NCBI RefSeq assembly: GCF_001931685.1
Contig: NZ_MOOY01000003.1
Location: forward strand, 186,001 to 250,000
Length of the DNA: 64,000 bases
Direction of reading: 5' to 3'
Source: Pararhizobium arenae
Lineage (GTDB): Bacteria; Pseudomonadota; Alphaproteobacteria; Rhizobiales; Rhizobiaceae
Part shown: one piece after another, positions 58,177-64,000 of the stretch
How the letters are laid out: every line of letters begins with the position of its first letter
How positions within the stretch are numbered: position 1 is the first letter of the stretch
Translations under genes and position numbers: made by a program
The notes under the pieces: model-generated
Databases searched by the model: none
Told to the model about the DNA's origin: nothing
What the model saw: only the letters and a program-made list of their open reading frames with translations

Positions 58177-59241
58177 TCAGAGGAAAAAGTCGTTCGAATA
58201 CATCTTGGTGACGCCGTTCATCCGGATATCGAAATCCGCGACGCCATCGCCGTTGACATCACCGGAAAGCACGCCGCTTGAGAAACGAAGTTCGCCAGCC
58301 TTGTCACCGAACGACGCGCCGCCAATGAAGCTGAAGGCCTGGTTGCCGCTGCGGCCAGTATTGGCGTCGATGGTGGTAAGGTCGATGACGTCTGCCTCGG
58401 AATGGCGGAAATCCTGGATGAAATCGCGGGTGCTGCCACGGCCGATTTCGCTCACCGAGTTGAAATCGAACGTATCCGCGCCGCTGCCGCCGACCAGAAG
58501 GTCGCTGTTGGCGCCGCCGGTCAGGATGTCGCGGCCTGCGCCGCCATAGAGGTTATCAAGTCCGGAGTCACCCCAGAGGTCGTCATCGTTATTGCCGCCG
58601 TAGAGATCGTCGTGGCCCGAGCCGCCATAAAGGTCGTCATGACCATCAAGGCCTTCCAGAAGGTCGTTACCGCCCAGGCCCTTCAGGATGTTGCGGGCGC
58701 TGCTGCCGGTGATGTCGTCACTGTAATTGGTGCCGATCGCATTCTCGATGCTGATCAGGTCTTCGTAGTGACCGCTGCCTGTCAATGCCTTCTTGCCGGC
58801 AAGGTCGATGTCCACAAACTTGCCGCGCTGCTCGTAGCTGATCGTATCGACGCCCGTGCCGCCGTTGAAGGAGTTGTCATAGCCGATCGAGAGGAATTTG
58901 TCGTTGCCGGCATCGCCGTAATAGACGCTGGCCAACGTATCGACCTCGAAGCGATCGTTGCCGTCGCCACCGTGCACGATGTCATACTCGCCCTTGGCGC
59001 CGGCGCGGATGTCGGCGATGTAGAGGTCGTTGCCGGTGCCGAGATAGATGTCGTTGCCGCCCTCGAAATAGTTGACGACCATGTCGGAGCCAGCGCCGGC
59101 GCTGACGTAGTTGTTGCCGCCGTAGCTGTCGGTGCGGTTCAGGTAGATGTCGTCGTTGCCGTCATAGGCGTAGATTTTCACCGCCGCATACTTGTTCTGA
59201 ACAATCTTATCGTCGTCGTCGGTGCCGTAAATGGTAGCCAT
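58177..59241 (-). CDS. RTX calcium-binding protein, probable type I secretion substrate
   Basis: The 354-residue protein has no signal peptide and is rich in Gly/Asp/Asn. RTX nonapeptides run from about 190-265 (GGNDLLEGLDGHDDLYGGSG, then LYGGAGRDILTGGANSDLLV). The N-terminal half carries looser DGND/GAGSD repeats. The C-terminal 90 residues (QDFRHSEADVIDL ... GDVNGDGVADFDI ... SNDFFL) resemble the tail of the large RTX protein at 5.6 kb, suggesting the same exporter. No catalytic domain is visible. The gene is bounded by a strong terminator. Confidence 0.87.
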   Translation of the reverse strand: MATIYGTDDDDKIVQNKYAAVKIYAYDGNDDIYLNRTDSYGGNNYVSAGAGSDMVVNYFEGGNDIYLGTGNDLYIADIRAGAKGEYDIVHGGDGNDRFEVDTLASVYYGDAGNDKFLSIGYDNSFNGGTGVDTISYEQRGKFVDIDLAGKKALTGSGHYEDLISIENAIGTNYSDDITGSSARNILKGLGGNDLLEGLDGHDDLYGGSGHDDLYGGNNDDDLWGDSGLDNLYGGAGRDILTGGANSDLLVGGSGADTFDFNSVSEIGRGSTRDFIQDFRHSEADVIDLTTIDANTGRSGNQAFSFIGGASFGDKAGELRFSSGVLSGDVNGDGVADFDIRMNGVTKMYSNDFFL

Positions 59242-59367
59242 GGAACTGTACCTTTCATGATGAGACGCTGAACTCGATGGGTGCGATCATGCGGCCATCA
59301 AGGTGAACGATGGCTGAACCGATTGTGGCGCTTTGGTGATCTTGCGGTGAGCTTTTCGTGGCGCCGT

Positions 59368-59772
59368 TCAGCTTGCCGCGTCGTAGTCCGTTACATCGAC
59401 ATTCACGATTTTTCCTTCGCTGTCGAAAGTGATCGTTTCCTCGCCGCGGCGGGTCAGGGGGGCTCCCGTTTTGCTGCTGGTAGCCTTCAGGCTCCAGACG
59501 GCGCGGGCGGCGAGCGGCGAAACCGGCTCTATCAGGCTGTCTTCGGCCACCTGATCCGGATACTCCTCGAAATAACGCCGGAAGGCGATCATGATCTCTT
59601 CGCGACCCTTCAGACCACCGACCTTTCCGGAGGCGTAGCGGGCATCGTCGCTGAAGAAGCTTTCGATCGTGGCGAAGTCGAGTTCGTTGATGGCCTGGTG
59701 AAAACGCGCAACGAGCGCGCACGGGTCTATGTCGTCACTCTGGATTGCCTCGTGGAAGCCGTTTTGGGAGAT
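59368..59772 (-). CDS. NTF2/SnoaL-like protein with no canonical start codon
   Basis: The reverse strand in this frame encodes an NTF2-like fold: ALVARFHQAINELDFATIES, then FFSDDARYASGKVGGLKGRE, IMIAFRRYFEEYPDQVAEDS and GEETITFDSEGKIVNVDVTD. The first in-frame ATG (59592) would remove the first third of the domain. Between it and the in-frame stop of the upstream HAD gene (TGA at 59788-59790) there is no ATG, GTG, TTG or CTG. The end given here assumes a rare ATC start at 59772 and is a guess. It could also be a decayed gene or a readthrough extension of the HAD protein. Confidence 0.55.
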   Translation of the reverse strand: MSQNGFHEAIQSDDIDPCALVARFHQAINELDFATIESFFSDDARYASGKVGGLKGREEIMIAFRRYFEEYPDQVAEDSLIEPVSPLAARAVWSLKATSSKTGAPLTRRGEETITFDSEGKIVNVDVTDYDAAS

Positions 59773-59787
59773 TGGCGCAGCCCGGCA

Positions 59788-60411
59788 TCAGAGCCCGTAA
59801 TAGGCGAGGTCTGATTTCAGGGTCTGCGGATCGGTGAAATGGATCGCGTGCCAGCCTGCGGCGCGGGCGCCTGCCACATTCGCCATGCTGTCATCGATGA
59901 AGAGCGTGGCCGAAGGCGTGAGGCGAAAGGTCTCGGCATGCAATTGGTAGATCGCCAGATCCGGCTTGATCACGCGGGCATCGCCGGAAACCGTCACGCC
60001 GCGTGGCAGGGTGAGGAACGGGAAAAGCTTGATCGCCTCCTTGAAAGTGTCCGAGGCGAAGTTGGTGAGCAGGGTCACGTCATGCCCCTGCGCGATCAGT
60101 CCTTCCATGATCGAAACGCTTTCGACATAGGCATGCGGCACCATCTCCGTCCAATGCTTGCGGAAGGCACGGATGCTCTCGACGTGGTCCGGATGTTTCG
60201 CGATCAGCAGTTCCTCTGCCTCCACCCAGTCGCGGCCGCGATCCTGCTCCAGGTTCCAGTCGTGGGTGCAGACATTGGCGAAGAACCAGCTGCGCTCGGC
60301 ATCGTCCGGGATGATTCGGCTGAAGGGCAGGTTCGGGTCGTAGTGGATCAGCACCTTGCCGATATCGAACACGATGTGGCGGATCTCGGCCTTGGCCTTG
60401 TCGGAACTCAT
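59788..60411 (-). CDS. HAD family phosphatase (haloacid dehalogenase-like)
   Basis: The 207-residue protein has a HAD nucleophile region HIVFDIGKVLIHYDPN near residue 12, in which the second aspartate of the usual DxD is a Gly (DIGKV), a pattern found in YihX-like phosphatases. It then has VTLLTNFASDTFKEA near residue 115 and ATLFIDDSMANVAGARAAGWHAI near residue 170. Its ATG overlaps the mutY stop (ATGA at 60408-60411), so it is coupled to mutY. Its own stop is in frame with the NTF2-like segment that follows. Confidence 0.88.
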   Translation of the reverse strand: MSSDKAKAEIRHIVFDIGKVLIHYDPNLPFSRIIPDDAERSWFFANVCTHDWNLEQDRGRDWVEAEELLIAKHPDHVESIRAFRKHWTEMVPHAYVESVSIMEGLIAQGHDVTLLTNFASDTFKEAIKLFPFLTLPRGVTVSGDARVIKPDLAIYQLHAETFRLTPSATLFIDDSMANVAGARAAGWHAIHFTDPQTLKSDLAYYGL

Positions 60412-61532
60412 CTTGGCATGCTCCTCGATTTCGGCGTCTGCCGGAAGGCGTCCGGTATAGCCTGGGCGATTGCTTTCTTCATGACGGTGGGCAGCGCCTG
60501 ATCCTTCAGGGTTTCAGGATGTTCCCACCAGCCATTGCCCGTCTTGAAGCCCTGAGGCTCGTCGCGGGCGGCGAGATTGGCCCGATAGACCGACAAGCGC
60601 AATTCAAAATGCGTAAAGACGTGAACGATGGCGCCGCAGGCCTGCCAGTCGGCATCGAAGGGCCGTCCGGCCATCGTGGTGTCGCCATCGATGCGGGCGG
60701 TCCATTCCGTGCCCGGCACTTCCGTCATGCCGCCGAGAAGCCCGGTATCCCCGCGCTTTTGCAGGAAAACCGCGCCATCCGGGCGTATCGCGACGAAGGC
60801 CGCGCCGACACGCACTGGCTTTTCCTTTTTCGCGGCCTTGCGCGGAAAGCTCTCGGGATCGGCCTCTTTCAAGGCAAGACAGTCTTCGTTGAGCGGACAG
60901 AGCGCGCAGGCGGGTCGCTTTGGCGTACAGATCGTTGCGCCGAGGTCCATCAAGCCTTGCGCGAAATCCCCCGGCCGGTCATAGGGCGTCGCTTCGCCCA
61001 CCAGTGCCCGGAGTTCAGGCTTCGCGGCCGGCAGCGGCGTTTCCACCATGAAGAGCCGCGAAAACACCCGCTCGATATTGCCATCCAGCACAGCGCTCCG
61101 GCGGCCGAAGGCGATGGCGGCAATGGCGGCGGCCGTATAGTCGCCGATGCCGGGCAGGGTTTTCAGGCCTTCCTCGGTATCGGGAAAAATGCCGCCATGC
61201 CGCTCAGCCACGGCTTCGGCGCATTTCTTCAGGTTGCGGGCACGGGCATAGTAGCCAAGGCCGGCCCATGCCTTCATCACCTCTTCGGTATCGGCCTTCG
61301 CCAGATCGGTGACGTCAGGCCAGAGCCGCAGAAACTTCTCGAAATAGGGTTTGACCGCCTGCACCGTCGTCTGCTGCAGCATGACCTCCGAGAGCCAGAC
61401 ATCATAGGGCCGCGCCACGATCCCGCTTTTCGCCATAGGCGGCGAAACGCGCCAGGGCAGGTCGCGGTGGTGCCGGTCGTACCAGGCGAGAAGTCGTTGC
61501 GCGATCGGGACCGCAGGCGGTAAAGAGAGCAT
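60408..61532 (-). CDS. mutY: A/G-specific adenine glycosylase
   Basis: The 374-residue enzyme removes adenine mispaired with 8-oxoguanine. It shows EVMLQQTTVQAV with the catalytic Glu near residue 50, the helix-hairpin-helix LPGIGDYTAAAIAAIAFGRR near residue 125, and a 4Fe-4S loop with spacing Cys-x6-Cys-x2-Cys-x5-Cys (CTPKRPACALCPLNEDC) near residue 205. A C-terminal MutT-like domain (about 240-365) reads 8-oxoG. It is divergent from the DciA-like gene and heads an operon with the HAD and NTF2-like genes. Confidence 0.95.
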   Translation of the reverse strand: MLSLPPAVPIAQRLLAWYDRHHRDLPWRVSPPMAKSGIVARPYDVWLSEVMLQQTTVQAVKPYFEKFLRLWPDVTDLAKADTEEVMKAWAGLGYYARARNLKKCAEAVAERHGGIFPDTEEGLKTLPGIGDYTAAAIAAIAFGRRSAVLDGNIERVFSRLFMVETPLPAAKPELRALVGEATPYDRPGDFAQGLMDLGATICTPKRPACALCPLNEDCLALKEADPESFPRKAAKKEKPVRVGAAFVAIRPDGAVFLQKRGDTGLLGGMTEVPGTEWTARIDGDTTMAGRPFDADWQACGAIVHVFTHFELRLSVYRANLAARDEPQGFKTGNGWWEHPETLKDQALPTVMKKAIAQAIPDAFRQTPKSRSMPR

Positions 61533-61616
61533 GATTTGCCGGAAGAGTGATTTGTCGCCTATACTTGGCGGAGTGATCGGCCTCCTTCAAGGCCTATTCG
61601 GACAAGGATTTTTCCG

Positions 61617-62123
61617 GTGAAAGAAGCATGGCGCCCGACGGGCGCGCGCCAGATCAGCGAAGTCGCAAACCGCCTGATCGACCCGGTGCTCGCCAAGCGC
61701 GCCGGGATCAGCACCCTTCTGCTCGGCTCCTGGGACGAGATCGCCGGCGAGGACTTTGCCGATTGCACCCGGCCGGAAAAGATCGCCTGGCCGCGCCGCG
61801 CCTCCGAGATCGTCGATGGCAGCGGCCATCAGCCGGGCACGCTGGTCGTTGCCTGCGAAGGCGCGCGGGCGCTGTTCCTTACCCATGCTCAAGGGCAGCT
61901 GATCCAGCGCATCAACGGCTTTTTTGGCTTCCCCGCCGTCAACCAGCTGCGCATCGTCCAGAAGCCGGTTTCGGTGGCGCCAAAACATCGCGGCAAGCCC
62001 CGGCCCTTGACCGGCGAGAAGGCGCGCCAGCTTGAGGATATGGTGGAAGGCATTGAGGACGATGCTCTGAAACAGGCCCTGAGGCGGCTCGGAACGGCGG
62101 TGCTTTCGCCACGCCGGCGGTGA
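61617..62123 (+). CDS. DUF721/DciA-family protein
   Basis: The 168-residue protein has a DUF721 domain in its N-terminal two thirds (KRAGISTLLLGSWDEIAGED, then GTLVVACEGARALFLTHAQ and LIQRINGFFGFPAVNQLRIVQ). DciA proteins load the replicative helicase in most bacteria that lack DnaC. The C-terminus has an extra basic tail (LSPRRR). It is divergent from mutY and precedes a DsbA-like gene; this mutY-DUF721-dsbA order I recall as common in rhizobia. Confidence 0.85.
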   Translation: MKEAWRPTGARQISEVANRLIDPVLAKRAGISTLLLGSWDEIAGEDFADCTRPEKIAWPRRASEIVDGSGHQPGTLVVACEGARALFLTHAQGQLIQRINGFFGFPAVNQLRIVQKPVSVAPKHRGKPRPLTGEKARQLEDMVEGIEDDALKQALRRLGTAVLSPRRR

Positions 62124-62133
62124 CTGGGTGTTT

Positions 62134-62292
62134 TAAGCCCCTCATCCGCCCTTCGGGCACCTTCTCCCCGCAGGCGGGGAGAAGGCGAAACCCGCCGACT
62201 TTGGCGGTCGTTAAAGCCTCGCGGGAAGGTGCGGCATATCCCTTCTCCCCGCGAACGGGGAGAAGGTGGCCGACAGGCCGGATGAGCGGCAC
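62134..62292. repeat. family A palindromic intergenic repeat, copy 6
   Basis: Two first-type halves face each other. The left is CCCCTCATCC, GCCC-ttc-GGGC, CCTTCTCCCCGC-agg-CGGGGAGAAGG. The right is CCCTTCTCCCCGC..GGGGAGAAGG, GGCC-gaca-GGCCGGATGA. It occupies the first half of the 362-base gap between the DUF721 and DsbA-like genes. Confidence 0.82.
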
Positions 62293-62485
62293 GTCCGGTT
62301 TCGGTTAAATGCGATCCCCGCTCATTCCAACAGCCTTACAGCTTGCTTCTCCAGTCTTATCGCCTTTTGCTGAGATAGGCCTTGAGCCGGTCACAATTGT
62401 TTGAACCTTGGTGAGCCGCGGCCCCTTGTGGCTGTCATCAAGGCGCGTTATCGCAATGTCACTCTATTCTCACATCAGGTGTTCC

Positions 62486-63352
62486 ATGTTGCTTTCCGAA
62501 ATGAGCCCTTTCAAGCGCCTCCTGAGCGGCGTCGCCGTTGCCGCGATCGCCCTGACACTCGCTGCCTGCAGCGACGAAAAGAAGGAAGCCGCCGAAACCG
62601 CAAAGCCGGCCGAGACCACCGATACGGCAACCAAGACCGAGATGAAGCCGGCCGACAACATGATGACCTCGTCGACCATGGCGGCAAACACCATGGCCGC
62701 CACGCCGATGACGGCAGCTGCCAACCAGACCCCGGCCGCCGCCGAGACGCAGGTTGCCCAGGCGGCTGCTCCCGCCGCCAAGGTCGAACTGCCACAGCCG
62801 GAAGGCGAGATCGACGTCGCCAAGCTGATGGCGCCCGGAGCGCTGCCGGAAATGGCGATCGGCAAGGACGACGCCAAGGTGACGATCGTCGAATACATGT
62901 CGATGACCTGCCCCCATTGCGCCCGCTTCCACAATGATACCTTCGATACCATCAAGGCGAAGTATGTCGACGGTGGTCAGGTTCGCTTCATCGTCCGCGA
63001 ATTCCCGTTCGATCCGCGCGCGGCAGCCGCCTTCATGCTGGCGCGCTGCGCGCCCGAAGGCCAGTATTTCCCGATGGTGTCCATGCTCTTCAAGCAGCAG
63101 GAACAGTGGGCCGCCGCCCAGAATGGCCGCGACGCGCTCTTGCAGATGTCGAAACTCGCCGGTTTTACACAGGAGAGCTTCGAGGCCTGCTTGACGAACC
63201 AGAAGCTTCTGGATGATGTGAATGCCGTGATGCAGAAGGGCGCCAAGGATTTCGGCGTTGCCGCCACCCCGACCTTCTTCATCAACGGCAAGAAATACTC
63301 CGGAGAAATGTCGGTTGACATCATGTCGGGCCTCATCGACTCGATGCTGTAA
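62486..63352 (+). CDS. DsbA-like thiol-disulfide lipoprotein
   Basis: The 288-residue protein has a signal peptide with lipobox LTLAAC (Cys about residue 29), a low-complexity Ala/Thr/Met/Lys linker (about 30-120) and a DsbA-type thioredoxin domain. The active site CPHC lies in SMTCPHCARFH near residue 145, with the cis-Pro in VAATPTFFING near the end. It should oxidise or isomerise disulfides in the periplasm. ATG at 62486 has AGGTG upstream; ATG at 62501 is also in frame. A terminator follows. Confidence 0.88.
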   Translation: MLLSEMSPFKRLLSGVAVAAIALTLAACSDEKKEAAETAKPAETTDTATKTEMKPADNMMTSSTMAANTMAATPMTAAANQTPAAAETQVAQAAAPAAKVELPQPEGEIDVAKLMAPGALPEMAIGKDDAKVTIVEYMSMTCPHCARFHNDTFDTIKAKYVDGGQVRFIVREFPFDPRAAAAFMLARCAPEGQYFPMVSMLFKQQEQWAAAQNGRDALLQMSKLAGFTQESFEACLTNQKLLDDVNAVMQKGAKDFGVAATPTFFINGKKYSGEMSVDIMSGLIDSML

Positions 63353-63375
63353 GGTTCCACCGCTTTTTGCAGGGA

Positions 63376-63408
63376 TCAGCGGGCGCAGAAGTGCGCCCGC
63401 TTTTTTGT
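63376..63408 (+). terminator. intrinsic terminator after the dsbA-like gene
   Basis: GCGGGCGCA at 63379-63387 pairs with TGCGCCCGC at 63392-63400 over a four-base loop, followed by TTTTTTGTTT. It closes the DsbA-like gene. Confidence 0.9.
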
Positions 63409-63431
63409 TTGACCGTTCTTTTCTGCGGCTG

Positions 63432-63585
63432 CCATACCCCCCTCTGTCGGCTGCGCCGACATCTCCCCCTCAAGTGGGGAGATCATTCTTTTCCCATACT
63501 TCGCCCAAGCCGAGAAGGTGCGGCATCCTCCCGATCTCCCCCCTTGAGGGGGAGATGTCACGAAGTGACAGAGGGGGGTATGACA
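63432..63585. repeat. family B palindromic intergenic repeat, copy 3
   Basis: The left arm has the tip TGTCGGC-tg-cGCCGACA and the stem ATCTCCCC/GGGGAGAT. The right arm begins GATCTCCCCCC and ends TGTCAC-gaa-GTGACAGAGGGGGG. A third tip version thus occurs here. It lies before the DUF559 gene. Confidence 0.82.
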
Positions 63586-63618
63586 GCCGCAAACTGGTAA
63601 GATTCTTGGGAGGCTCTT

Positions 63619-63987
63619 ATGCCTCACGCTGACGTTCGCCCCGCCACCCGCAAGAATGCTCGCAGCATGCGCAAGGTTATGACCGATGCGGAGCTGAAAC
63701 TTTGGAACGAGCTTCGCGCGCATCGTCTCATGGGGCTCGGGTTCCGCCGACAGTTGCCGATCTCCGGATACATCGCCGATTTTGCCTGCCCCGAACATCG
63801 CATCATTGTGGAAGTCGATGGCTCTGGTCATGGGGATGACAAGCAGATACGACATGACGCATCTCGCGATCAGATATTGACGTCGCTGGGCTGGACGGTG
63901 CTTCGTTTCTGGAACGGTGATGTGTTGACCGATATGGATGGCGTCTGCTCGCACATCGTTCGGGTGGTGGAGATGGCGAGGAAATGA
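63619..63987 (+). CDS. DUF559 (Vsr-like endonuclease fold) protein
   Basis: The 122-residue protein matches DUF559, a very-short-patch-repair-like restriction endonuclease fold: RKVMTDAELKLWNELRAHRL, then GLGFRRQLPISGYIADFACP and HRIIVEVDGSGH with the metal-binding Asp and Glu-x-Asp. Such proteins occur alone or near mobile DNA; activity is unproven. The start ATG at 63619 has GGGAGG about 7 bases upstream. It is complete at the window end, with stop at 63985-63987. Confidence 0.87.
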   Translation: MPHADVRPATRKNARSMRKVMTDAELKLWNELRAHRLMGLGFRRQLPISGYIADFACPEHRIIVEVDGSGHGDDKQIRHDASRDQILTSLGWTVLRFWNGDVLTDMDGVCSHIVRVVEMARK

Positions 63988-64000
63988 GACCGAGGTCAGA

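Noticed and set aside
59255-59722. A 155-codon reverse frame over the NTF2-like segment
   Set aside because: Its product is Arg-rich without a fold, whereas the neighbouring frame gives a clear NTF2-like sequence.

Overview
The window looks like a chromosomal segment of an alphaproteobacterium of the order Rhizobiales, close to Agrobacterium or Rhizobium. This is an inference from gene content, with no database search: a CcrM-type GANTC methyltransferase, the rhizobial BioMNY biotin transporter, a cta aa3-oxidase cluster with CtaB, CtaG and SURF1, an IalB-like protein, a RibB with a degenerate RibA tail, and several short palindromic intergenic repeats. The sequence is GC-rich with dense coding. 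Two RTX genes and the stretch 56.7-58 kb are visibly more AT-rich.

Layout. 1-9.1 kb: an rRNA methyltransferase fragment, tlyA, an OpgC-type acyltransferase, dxs, a pirin, a large RTX protein, xseB and a histone-deacetylase-family amidohydrolase. 9.2-11.1 kb: bioY-bioN-bioM. 11.2-19.5 kb: an AlkZ-like glycosylase, a GAF-GGDEF-PilZ diguanylate cyclase, ribB, aroC and a CHASE-PAS-PAS-GGDEF-EAL protein. 19.7-30.6 kb: mostly housekeeping genes (fabI, a DnaJ-domain protein, pdxH, a polysaccharide deacetylase, tldD), a TetR regulator divergent from an aldo/keto reductase, a 25-residue membrane peptide paired with a larger membrane protein, and an IalB-like protein.

31-38 kb is the aa3-type cytochrome oxidase locus: ctaC, ctaD, ctaB, a small CoxF-like membrane protein, ctaG, ctaE, a DUF983 protein and surf1. 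A consensus FNR/FixK-type box lies just upstream of ctaC. 38-43.7 kb holds ispH, thrB, rnhA, a peroxiredoxin, a DsbD-domain protein and a YqgE protein. 43.8-51.7 kb holds a CsbD protein, a zinc-ribbon metallopeptidase, a second GGDEF-EAL protein, a GNAT acetyltransferase, an M16 peptidase and thrC.

52-64 kb is more accessory: lipoproteins, an ArsR-type regulator divergent from two small dimeric alpha/beta-barrel proteins, an MntA-like nucleotidyltransferase beside what looks like a decayed HepT, ccrM, short orphan genes, a second RTX protein, a mutY-HAD-NTF2-like operon, a DciA-like protein, a DsbA-like lipoprotein and a DUF559 protein.

I see no rRNA, tRNA, CRISPR array, insertion sequence or prophage. 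The intergenic regions carry two families of paired-hairpin repeats whose tips vary by compensatory changes, one perfect 32-bp inverted repeat and one heptamer tandem array. I do not see a convincing novel multi-gene defence or biosynthetic system. The best leads are the repeat covariation, the FNR-type box before ctaC, the NTF2-like gene without a canonical start, the broken MntA/HepT pair and the tiny membrane-peptide operon.
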